64,000 nucleotides of DNA from Flavobacteriaceae bacterium (GTDB lineage Bacteria > Bacteroidota > Bacteroidia > Flavobacteriales > Flavobacteriaceae). Numbering within the stretch: position 1 is the first letter of the stretch; each line of letters opens with the position of its first letter. The notes under the pieces were generated by a model. It was given only the letters and a program-made list of their open reading frames with translations, did not search any database and was not told the origin of the DNA. The position numbers were made by a program, and so were the translations under genes. The stretch covers positions 1 through 64,000 of the forward strand of contig JAPOSZ010000009.1 of NCBI GenBank assembly GCA_026709415.1, written 5' to 3'. This document shows positions 44,718 to 53,756 of this stretch, piece by piece.

Positions 44718-45908
44718 TTAATTTTCAATTTTACCGCTCGCTATTGCTTTTTTTAATGAAATGGTTCTAAGAATGGAATACCCCAATATTCCGGAAAGAA
44801 GAGACCCCGTCAACACGCCCAGTCTGACATAATTCATCATTTGTACGGAATCAAATACTAATGATCCAATGAACAGACTCATAGTAAATCCCACACCCGT
44901 GAGACAAGCAACCCCCCATATGTGTACCCAACCCATTCCTTTAGGCCTTTTTGCAATGCCCGATAATACAGCAATCCACGACATACCTACCACACCAATT
45001 TGTTTGCCGATAAGTAAGCCAGCAATAATCCCAAGAGGTAAGGGCGTCAATATCGAATTCAATGTGATCCCTGAAAGATTAACGCCTGCATTAGCAAAAG
45101 CAAAAAGAGGCAATACTAAAAATGCGACCCAAGGGTGCAACCCATGTTCGATCCGATTAAAAAAGGATTGATCTCCTTCATCAATAGGAATTGTAAAGGC
45201 TACCAAAACTCCAGCTAGTGTTGCATGAACCCCTGATTTCAACACACAAGCCCACATAAATATCCCCACCAACAAATAAGGCGCAATGACTTTTACTCCT
45301 GTTCGATTTAAAGTGACCGCTAAAGCAAAACCCAACATGGATAGTGTTAAGGCATTGACAGACAATTCTGAAGTATAAAAAATAGCAATCACGATAATAG
45401 CCCCAATATCATCGATGATGGCAATAGCCAGCAAAAAAATCTTTATGGCTATCGGTACTCGCTTTCCTAAAAGTGATAAAATACCCAATGCGAAGGCAAT
45501 ATCCGTGGCCATAGGAATAGCCCATGCTTTCAAGGTTTCGGGAGAATCTGCATTGAAATAAAAAAAGGCCAACGCCGGTAAAGCCATTCCTCCAATGGCC
45601 GCAAAAATCGGTAAAGAGGCTTGCTTCCAATTTGAAAGTTCCCCAGTAAGGACTTCACGTTTGATTTCCAAACCAACTAAAAAGAAAAAAATGGCCATCA
45701 AACCATCGTTAATCCATAAAACAGCTGCTTTAGAAATTTCAAATGAACCAATTCCGATCCGAATATTGGTTTCTAAAAATCCATAATAAACCTCGGATAA
45801 TCCAGAATTAGCTGCGATTAAAGCAAACATGGCCATAATCAACAGTATGATGGCTGAACTAGATTCTAATTTGATAAAATCAGCAATAGAAAATAATCTA
45901 GCTTTCAT
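44718..45908 (-). CDS. nhaA: Na+/H+ antiporter NhaA
   Basis: A 396-residue inner-membrane antiporter with about 12 TM segments. The ion-binding Asp pair is in AIAIIDDIGAIIVI. MATDIAFALGILSLLGKRVP, FALANAG-like FAFANAGVNLSG and GVGFTMSLFIGSLVF are diagnostic. It expels sodium in exchange for protons, which suits a marine cell. It sits 99 nt downstream of sprA and 15 nt upstream of gcvH. Confidence 0.95.
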   Translation of the reverse strand: MKARLFSIADFIKLESSSAIILLIMAMFALIAANSGLSEVYYGFLETNIRIGIGSFEISKAAVLWINDGLMAIFFFLVGLEIKREVLTGELSNWKQASLPIFAAIGGMALPALAFFYFNADSPETLKAWAIPMATDIAFALGILSLLGKRVPIAIKIFLLAIAIIDDIGAIIVIAIFYTSELSVNALTLSMLGFALAVTLNRTGVKVIAPYLLVGIFMWACVLKSGVHATLAGVLVAFTIPIDEGDQSFFNRIEHGLHPWVAFLVLPLFAFANAGVNLSGITLNSILTPLPLGIIAGLLIGKQIGVVGMSWIAVLSGIAKRPKGMGWVHIWGVACLTGVGFTMSLFIGSLVFDSVQMMNYVRLGVLTGSLLSGILGYSILRTISLKKAIASGKIEN

Positions 45909-46007
45909 TTATGAATTCAATGGACTTTTTGAAAATCTATTCGCTAGGCAAAATAATTATAAATTACTTAGTTCTGTGATTATACTTTTTCAATCAAAAC
46001 AAGAACT

Positions 46008-49000
46008 CTATGGATTGAGATCATAACGGAGGGAAAATCCCGAACGAATGATATTTTGATCAAACCCAAACGACACCTTTTGTTTGGTGAAATCATGGTT
46101 ATAAAATAATTGACCAACTAACCGATTTGAAAACCTGTATTGAGCGGATAATTGAAGATTGAAAGTCCGTTGACCATTGGTGATTTGGCTAGTGTCATTG
46201 GATAGATTTCTGAGAATTTTCATATGGTCCCGATAGATAAAATTGATTTGGGCCTCTAGGTTTTTCGCATTGGGATTATTTGGATTTCTAGTTCTGCTCA
46301 ATAGTTGAAAATCCGTTTGAAAACTATATTCATAGCTGGCAGATTGGGTTATCAGCTGATTGCTAAAACTAAGTGATGTAGCGCGATCTCGATTGACAGA
46401 AAAATTGAAATTGGCAACGTTATTCAATTCCATATCAATCCCTATCAATGGATTAAATTGTTCGACAACATTGGCATTGGATACAATCCATTGAGGTTTA
46501 TAATATCCTTTGTTGTCTAGCTGAAAGGGATGAGATTTATCAAACTCAATATTGGTTTGAAAGTGATTGATGGTATAACTTCCTCGATAGCTGTTGGTTA
46601 TGTAAAAGCGCCTTATGGTTCCAGATTTATTGGGGGTGTCTTTGACTAGATCGATTTGAATAGTCCAATTTGGCAAAGGGATTTTTGCGATAAAATCATA
46701 CTCCAAATGTTTGGTATCGAATCGGCCAAATTCTTCCATGAATCCATAGAGTAAAAGATCCCGATGGTTTTGATGATATCCTTTTGGATAGCCATTGTCC
46801 CCAATGGTTGGGTCTAAATCATGGTATTCTGCCAATCCTTGAGCAATGGCTGTTTTAGACTCATTGAATTTTTGTATTTGAGAATCATCTTGGACTGTTA
46901 AATTTCGAAAAATCGACTTTAAAAACACCCTAGAAATTTCAAAACTACCCATGCGATTTGAAAAAGCTGATTGATATTGACCTTGTTGAACTCGATAATC
47001 TTCCACGACTTTAGAAGAGTAGCTTCTTGAAGCCGATAATTGAATTAAAATATTGGGCGAGGGATTAAAATCGGTTGACACATCAAATGTTGATCGATGA
47101 TGTTGCTCAAAGTTGAGAGAAATTTGAGGCAATTCTGTCAACCATCCCTTTTTTGCCGCTTCAAATCGAATATCGGACTGCCCTCCCATACTAAACCAAA
47201 ATAGTCCCGGTTTTGAAACACCAACAAATCCTGTCTTCGGAAGATATCCTGGCAAATAGATTCCATTGTCTTCGCGATATTGAAATTGAAACCCATCAAA
47301 GCTTAAAACTTTTGATAAAATCCCCTGTAACCCTTGACCAAATTGATTTGAATTAGATTGTTTCGATTCAAATCCTAATAAGGTTTTCAATCGATTGAAA
47401 TTTATTCTTGTGGTTAGCGATTTGGCGTTATTGTTTTGTATCACGTTGATGACTTGAGATTCTTGGATATTGTTTGTTTGAATGGCATTTAAAATACTCG
47501 AACCTCTTTTCCAACTATAATTCCCTGAGTAATTCAGATTGGATTCAATAAAGTTCAACCAAGAAAGTCGATCAAATGGAATTTGGTAATTCAAGTTGAT
47601 GGTATGATAATGTTGGTCGGGTTGACCAAATTTAAATAGTTGACTTGCCATTTTTAGTTTATTATCTTTTGTCTGATCCATTAATATGGTACTTGTATTG
47701 GCTGTAAAGTTCAAAGTCAATGCATTGAGAATAGGATAGTCAAAACCGTATTGATAATTCAGTTGATAATCGGCATTGACTAATTCAGGGAATAAACTAC
47801 TTTGCGATGAATCTAGATTTAAAATGGATAAATCTCGATAACGTTGGGCCGATAGTGATCGATCAATATTCATCGTGAAGAAAATATTAGATGGAAACAA
47901 ATTCAGTTGAATCAATGAATCATCGATCGCTTGATTGGAATCATCGGTTTTAAAAAGTGAAAGTGACTTTTGTTGTATATCATACCGATAAGCCAGAGAA
48001 AAGTATAAATCTTCTTGATCTTGGTACTCTAGTTGGAGACTTCGAAAGTCATAAGCATTATAAGAAGCCGACAAACTAAAATTTTCTAAACTATACAGCT
48101 TGGGAAGTTTTGTTGTTTCATCGGATTTTTTCATTCCAATGAGACTGACTGATTGGGTACTAGTAGCTTCTTGAAATTGTTTTAGTAAATATTTTCTTTC
48201 CCCACTGCTTGTGGGGTGATCGAGCCGATCTTTTAATAACAAGTCACGAAAGATCGGGTCATAATCAGGGGTATTAGTCAATTGTTGTTTAACAAACGTT
48301 AGTGGAAGTTGTAACCTCCATTTTTTAGGCAGTATATAATCTAAATTGATATTTCCTGAAATATTGTATTCCAACGAGCTTTGATTAGTGGTTTGTCCGG
48401 GCGTTCGATTTAATGGTCCAAAACCAGAAGTGTTATCTTTTATCGATGTAATGATATTTGCAAAATCAGATAGATTTAATTCTAAATTCCCTCCGATGGC
48501 TGCCCCCCCACGTTGATTGATTCCTTCGAGTCTCAATTCATTAAACCAAACTTCTCCTGATAGTTTCTGACCTAATTGTTGATTGGCATTTTTGACGCCC
48601 AAAACAATGGAAGTGATTTGGTTTAAGGCGGGGAACCCTCTAACTGAATAACGGTATTTTTTTATTCCCCCTAAACTGCTAAAAGGTTGTTGTGAATCGA
48701 TGATATTGAGATTTTCATCCAAAAAGATCGAGGATGCTCTTGATAGCAGCGGAAAGATTTTTGCTTTCACTTGCATGAGAAAATCAATGGAAACATCTAA
48801 TTGATTACTTTCAGGCATCCAAATTTCTTGGGCGGTATATTTTCTAGATTGACCTTCGTTAATTGGTGTGGGGCGAATCGGCATTTCAATTTGGTAATAG
48901 TTTTCATGTTGATCATTCCCTAATCGTATGAAAACCACTAGGCTATTGTCCACATCATAAGGCGAATGGTCTCCAGATAAATGAGGGGCTTCTTCTGAAG

Positions 49001-52000
49001 ATAAAGACTCTGCATGAAGATCCATTTTGAGTTTCTTGTAAACCGTCAAATCCAAATCAAAAGCGTTGAAAACGCCTTTGGATTCATTAGGTCCTAAATC
49101 CATTACTTTCATGGTCAAAGATTGTTCGTTAGACCGGATAAAATCATTTCCCTGGAGGAATTCTTCTCTTTTAACCTCAGTAGGAACTTCATAGTTGATA
49201 GGGAGCCTGTTTTCGTGTTCGATGATATTAACGAGTCCCACTTCAACTTTAGCTGTAGGATTTACCAGTGTTTCATTCAATCTTTGGTTGGCGGCTCTCC
49301 AATTTCCCATGACCAAATCCAATGTTCCAAATCGAAAAACGGTTTGATTTTCAAAACCTCTTAAAATCATTCTCATAAATCGGAGTGATTGAAAGGTTTT
49401 TATTCCTCCAATCGATTGAATCCACGAGTTGTTTTCTGAGGTTTGTCCAAAATTTGGATCGATAGGAATTCGAAAGAGCAACCATCTTGCATTAGAAGAA
49501 TTGCTGTTGCTCTCTCTTACCTGAACAATAAAGGGATGGTTTTTTGAATTCATGTTCCTCCTAATTGGAATTCGATATTCAAAATACCGTTCTGATGTAT
49601 TCATGTTTTGATCTCGATCAATATCCTCCACATCTGGTAATCGAGTGGCTGACCGATTGGTATTGGTGGAGCTTGAAAAAGAATTATTTTCAGTCCCGTT
49701 GAAATTTTTATACCGCTCTAATATGTTGCCTTGAGCATTCAAATAAAACTGATAATCATCCCCGGCAGGATCAGTCGCGTTTCCATTAGAATAAATCAAG
49801 GCTTCTTGAGCATTGGATAATCCATCAAATCCCAAATCTTGATATTCTAATGATTGGTCAGATTCGTTAAAACTATAAAATAATGCTTTGTGTTTGGGAA
49901 CACTTCCCCAAACAGTGGAGAGATTCGCGCTAGAAGCTTGGTCATTGGGGGCCAATCCATTTTCATATTGTTTTTTATTGTCTTTGAGAACATCTTCTGA
50001 AATATTCCCCAAATGAAAAATCAAATCACCCAAATCGTCGTCTGATTGACTCACTTGAGAACTGAATGTATCTAAAAGCCAGAACTCTAAATATTGAACA
50101 TTGGATAGTGAAAAATTCGGACTACTAATTTCTCGCATTATCCCGGCCCAGTTCATTTTTCTTGATTGTTGGAACTGCCCCTCCGTGGCATTGTTATACG
50201 GTCCTTTTTCTTGTGGATAATACGCTAAATCCAAAGTGGTTTGAATACTAGAAGTGCCCTTGACCAGATCTCTTTGAGGAAATAATTCTTCTATGAATAT
50301 TTGTCTAGTGTTATTTGAAGATAGTTCTTGGGAATCGATACCATCAATGGTTTGATTATAAAATATGGGGTCAATGGTATACCATGCCATTTTACTGCGA
50401 CCAAAACCACTTTCTAACCCATTTTGGTTGGAACCCATAACCCCTTGACCTGGGACAGAAGCCAAAATCCAATCCGACGGGGATTTTAAACTTGTTTTTA
50501 TCCCCGAGGTTTCAAAATCATCGATATATGACACGGCTTGTCCATCAATGTTTGTGTCCTTGGGGGTTTTGAGTTCTAATGTGGCTACTTCCGCATTGAA
50601 GGTAATAAATGAAGGTTGAGGATTCTCCCCCCGTGATCCCGGTAAATTACTTATCCACCGATCTATAAAAGGGAGTTTTTGTTGATAATGAAATCCAAAC
50701 CCCAAAATTTGATTGTTTACCGGTTCTTGTCCATAAATGGCTTTTTGAGTCAATGGTTTTTCACTCAGATTTAAGTAGGTGCCATTGATTTGCAACTGGT
50801 TATTGATACGATGATCCACTCGAAGTCCCAAAAACCGTTTGGCTTGTTTATTGAATAGGGTGTTATTTTCTAAAGAAATATCGACTGGTAATCCACTGGA
50901 AAGAATTGTGGGGTTGATAATTCTGACAATCCCTGCTTGGTAATTGACAATATAGTCGACGCCTTCTTGCAGTGCCCTTCCTGAATACCGGACACGAACC
51001 GAACCACGGGGAATATTGATTGCCCCTAATGAAATGCCACCATCATATTGTGATTTTAATTGTATTTGAAATAAAAAATTGTTTTGATCCCCGTCTTGTT
51101 GGACTAAGTCTAGGGTTTGTTGATATAACTGATGGAAGACATATTTTTTTTGATTGAGATTATACGTATTTAACTGATCGTAGTTTTCAGATGGAGAGCT
51201 CGATAACACATCAAAAAGATATTGACCGAAAGGTTCTACGACGGGGAAAATGATGTTTCCTCTTGAAGGATCAATGGTTATTCCGGGAATGAAATCAAAA
51301 AATCCATCACCAAATTCTACCCGATCTTGATAACTGTTTAATTGATCTAGTTTAAATAGATTCAACAACGATCTATTCTCTAAATCTTGAGGCCAGATAG
51401 TGGGATCATCGGGCACCAGATAGGTGCCTTCTTTTGGATTATTGTAATATAAATTCAAACCAAATCCATCTTCGTCAATTCTAAAAGAACCTGTAGAATA
51501 AATGTTTTTCATCATCAAATCCCATAAAGGGATGTCGGATTGCCCCAGCGTATTTTTCAATAATTTGACAAGCAATAATTGAGATTCATTTTGGCCATTT
51601 AAATCATTGTTTGAATCTGAAAATTCTCCAACTTGATAAACTTCACCTTTATAACTGTATTGAAAAGCGACTGCCAATACTTGATCCTCCTGTAGCGGGA
51701 AATCTAGTGATAGATAACCCAATTGAGTATTTAAAGTGTATTGATCCGGAGGCAATAGGACAGCATTTTGAACTAATTCATAGTCGATTCCTTCTTGAAC
51801 AAAAGGGCCTAAACTGCCAAAACCTTGTTGAAGGTTCGATACATTATATATGTTGTTATTGAGTACAGAATTGGAAGATTCGCCAGTGAAATCAAGTATA
51901 TTGTTTTGATTTGCTGGCGGACGATTGGTGTTTGATGTGTTAAAAAAGTTAGGGGCTTGAGCATCCAATGTGGTTTTTTCAGGAGAAGATTCCCCCAAGT

Positions 52001-53150
52001 CCGAAATAGCAACAATGCTCCGGATGTCTTGGGTGTCATATTGCTGATTGGTCACCCAAACTTCAATTCTGTTGATTTGGATTGATGAAAGTATGTATGG
52101 GTAGCTTGAAAGCCACTCTTGATAATGATCCCTGAAAAAATGAGCCAAAAAATAATGCTGGTTGCTTTGATAATCAAGGGCCGAGAATTCTATGGTTTGG
52201 ATACGACCATCGGTTTGAGATTTTATGGTTTGACTTTCTGATCGTTGACGAGAAACAACAGCTGTTAGGTGGGTATCACCAAATTTTAAATCTGTGCGCA
52301 AACCAAAAAGGTCTTCAACCCCATCGATTAGATGGCTTTTGATGGGCATGCTTAGACTCCCTAATTCTATATTTTGTATGATATTGTCTTTGTATGGATT
52401 ATTTCCGAAGAGTTCTTCTTCAACGGAAGACAAAGCACCATAGATGTCTCGTTGAGGTTCTTGACTGGGGACAAATGGAATGAAATTTGGGTTGTTTAAA
52501 GTTTGCATCGGGTTGACAAAACTCAAATCAGAACCTTTATATCGAATTTTAAAATCATTTTGGAAACTAAAGGTAGATTGGGAGTCATAATTGGTGATGA
52601 GATCCACATTTTTTCCGATACGGCCATTAAGACTGAGATTGATGAATTGATCAAATCCTATATCGAGATTATTCCTAGCCGCTTGATTGCCTTGTGGTAT
52701 GTCAATTTGCTGGTAAATGGCTTCAAAACCGCCACCAAGCGAACCATTGATTTGAAACTCGATTCCCTGATTGCCAAAAATATTTTCTATAAATCCTCGA
52801 CGATCTTGGTTTTGAAACTGCTGATTTAATTGATTGGTCCATAAACCACTATTTGTGCTATCAATCAAGGAGACTCCCATCATAGATTTTGGGCTGAACT
52901 TGTCAAAGGTTTTGGTCCATTGATAAAAATCGTTATGGTCTGTGAAATCAAACGAGTTTTGAGAATACCAAAGTGAATTTTCTGGAATCGCTAATGATCT
53001 TCCAAAGAGATTGTTTTGGTGGTTATGAAGAAAAAAACTAGTTTGATGAGACCACCAAGAGGGGTTTTGTTGTCCCTTTAATTGGTAACCGATATGTGTA
53101 AAAAGTATAAGAAATGAAATAGCTACGCACTGTTTAACAGTAAAACCCAT
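46008..53150 (-). CDS. sprA: SprA, type IX secretion system translocon
   Basis: A 2380-residue outer-membrane protein, close to the length of Flavobacterium johnsoniae SprA (about 2400). Signal peptide at the N-terminus (CVAISFLILFTHIGYQLKG). Characteristic stretches include GLRTDLKFGDTHLTAVVSRQ, EGVDYIVNYQAGIVRIINP and FVGVSKPGLFWFSMGGQSD. SprA forms a 36-strand barrel that exports proteins with type IX C-terminal signals and is required for gliding adhesin secretion. It starts 6 nt after ruvA. No frame break was seen over its 7.1 kb. Confidence 0.95.
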   Translation of the reverse strand: MGFTVKQCVAISFLILFTHIGYQLKGQQNPSWWSHQTSFFLHNHQNNLFGRSLAIPENSLWYSQNSFDFTDHNDFYQWTKTFDKFSPKSMMGVSLIDSTNSGLWTNQLNQQFQNQDRRGFIENIFGNQGIEFQINGSLGGGFEAIYQQIDIPQGNQAARNNLDIGFDQFINLSLNGRIGKNVDLITNYDSQSTFSFQNDFKIRYKGSDLSFVNPMQTLNNPNFIPFVPSQEPQRDIYGALSSVEEELFGNNPYKDNIIQNIELGSLSMPIKSHLIDGVEDLFGLRTDLKFGDTHLTAVVSRQRSESQTIKSQTDGRIQTIEFSALDYQSNQHYFLAHFFRDHYQEWLSSYPYILSSIQINRIEVWVTNQQYDTQDIRSIVAISDLGESSPEKTTLDAQAPNFFNTSNTNRPPANQNNILDFTGESSNSVLNNNIYNVSNLQQGFGSLGPFVQEGIDYELVQNAVLLPPDQYTLNTQLGYLSLDFPLQEDQVLAVAFQYSYKGEVYQVGEFSDSNNDLNGQNESQLLLVKLLKNTLGQSDIPLWDLMMKNIYSTGSFRIDEDGFGLNLYYNNPKEGTYLVPDDPTIWPQDLENRSLLNLFKLDQLNSYQDRVEFGDGFFDFIPGITIDPSRGNIIFPVVEPFGQYLFDVLSSSPSENYDQLNTYNLNQKKYVFHQLYQQTLDLVQQDGDQNNFLFQIQLKSQYDGGISLGAINIPRGSVRVRYSGRALQEGVDYIVNYQAGIVRIINPTILSSGLPVDISLENNTLFNKQAKRFLGLRVDHRINNQLQINGTYLNLSEKPLTQKAIYGQEPVNNQILGFGFHYQQKLPFIDRWISNLPGSRGENPQPSFITFNAEVATLELKTPKDTNIDGQAVSYIDDFETSGIKTSLKSPSDWILASVPGQGVMGSNQNGLESGFGRSKMAWYTIDPIFYNQTIDGIDSQELSSNNTRQIFIEELFPQRDLVKGTSSIQTTLDLAYYPQEKGPYNNATEGQFQQSRKMNWAGIMREISSPNFSLSNVQYLEFWLLDTFSSQVSQSDDDLGDLIFHLGNISEDVLKDNKKQYENGLAPNDQASSANLSTVWGSVPKHKALFYSFNESDQSLEYQDLGFDGLSNAQEALIYSNGNATDPAGDDYQFYLNAQGNILERYKNFNGTENNSFSSSTNTNRSATRLPDVEDIDRDQNMNTSERYFEYRIPIRRNMNSKNHPFIVQVRESNSNSSNARWLLFRIPIDPNFGQTSENNSWIQSIGGIKTFQSLRFMRMILRGFENQTVFRFGTLDLVMGNWRAANQRLNETLVNPTAKVEVGLVNIIEHENRLPINYEVPTEVKREEFLQGNDFIRSNEQSLTMKVMDLGPNESKGVFNAFDLDLTVYKKLKMDLHAESLSSEEAPHLSGDHSPYDVDNSLVVFIRLGNDQHENYYQIEMPIRPTPINEGQSRKYTAQEIWMPESNQLDVSIDFLMQVKAKIFPLLSRASSIFLDENLNIIDSQQPFSSLGGIKKYRYSVRGFPALNQITSIVLGVKNANQQLGQKLSGEVWFNELRLEGINQRGGAAIGGNLELNLSDFANIITSIKDNTSGFGPLNRTPGQTTNQSSLEYNISGNINLDYILPKKWRLQLPLTFVKQQLTNTPDYDPIFRDLLLKDRLDHPTSSGERKYLLKQFQEATSTQSVSLIGMKKSDETTKLPKLYSLENFSLSASYNAYDFRSLQLEYQDQEDLYFSLAYRYDIQQKSLSLFKTDDSNQAIDDSLIQLNLFPSNIFFTMNIDRSLSAQRYRDLSILNLDSSQSSLFPELVNADYQLNYQYGFDYPILNALTLNFTANTSTILMDQTKDNKLKMASQLFKFGQPDQHYHTINLNYQIPFDRLSWLNFIESNLNYSGNYSWKRGSSILNAIQTNNIQESQVINVIQNNNAKSLTTRINFNRLKTLLGFESKQSNSNQFGQGLQGILSKVLSFDGFQFQYREDNGIYLPGYLPKTGFVGVSKPGLFWFSMGGQSDIRFEAAKKGWLTELPQISLNFEQHHRSTFDVSTDFNPSPNILIQLSASRSYSSKVVEDYRVQQGQYQSAFSNRMGSFEISRVFLKSIFRNLTVQDDSQIQKFNESKTAIAQGLAEYHDLDPTIGDNGYPKGYHQNHRDLLLYGFMEEFGRFDTKHLEYDFIAKIPLPNWTIQIDLVKDTPNKSGTIRRFYITNSYRGSYTINHFQTNIEFDKSHPFQLDNKGYYKPQWIVSNANVVEQFNPLIGIDMELNNVANFNFSVNRDRATSLSFSNQLITQSASYEYSFQTDFQLLSRTRNPNNPNAKNLEAQINFIYRDHMKILRNLSNDTSQITNGQRTFNLQLSAQYRFSNRLVGQLFYNHDFTKQKVSFGFDQNIIRSGFSLRYDLNP

Positions 53151-53156
53151 ATTTTG

Positions 53157-53756
53157 TCAACGAGCCTGTAGTTGGTTGAGCGCTTTTTTTAATAGAGAAG
53201 ATATATCGTAATCCTGAGATTCTTTTGCTATAATTTGGACAACGATTTGTTCTGAAATTCTTTTGGAATATCCCAATACTTCAAGCGCCCTAATCACTTC
53301 ATCTTTTTGATTTCCAACGGTCGAAATCGATGACTTGTCTGTCGATGATAACCGCATCATTTTGTCTTTGAGTTCGATACAGAGTCGTTGAGCCGTTTTT
53401 AATCCAATGCCTTTACACGACTTTATGGTGTGTAAATCTTGATTGATGATGGCTTGATGCACATCATTTGGCGTCAAAGAAGATAAAATATTACGGGCTG
53501 TCGATCCACTGATACCAGAAACGGTTATCAATAATTTGAATATTTCTTTTTCAAATTTGGATAAAAATCCAAACAACGTATGCGAATCCTCTCTGACTTG
53601 CAAGTAGGTATGTAAAAGACAGGGTTGATGTTTGTCAACTTTAATTTGTGAAGAGGTATGAAGAGAGGTTTGTAATTCGTACCCGATGCCATTACAATCC
53701 ATCACTACTGATGTGGGACTATTACCAACAATAATTCCTTTTAAAAAAGAGTACAT
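53157..53756 (-). CDS. ruvA: Holliday junction branch migration protein RuvA
   Basis: A protein of about 199 residues. The start at 53756 (MYSFLKGIIVGNSPTSVVMD) matches the RuvA OB-fold start; a longer frame from 53777 would add seven unlikely residues. Helix-hairpin-helix motifs: LLITVSGISGSTARNILSSL and LHTIKSCKGIGLKTAQRLCI. C-terminal domain III is VIRALEVLGYSKR. It binds four-way junctions and recruits RuvB. It overlaps the malic enzyme gene by 16 nt. Confidence 0.94.
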   Translation of the reverse strand: MYSFLKGIIVGNSPTSVVMDCNGIGYELQTSLHTSSQIKVDKHQPCLLHTYLQVREDSHTLFGFLSKFEKEIFKLLITVSGISGSTARNILSSLTPNDVHQAIINQDLHTIKSCKGIGLKTAQRLCIELKDKMMRLSSTDKSSISTVGNQKDEVIRALEVLGYSKRISEQIVVQIIAKESQDYDISSLLKKALNQLQAR

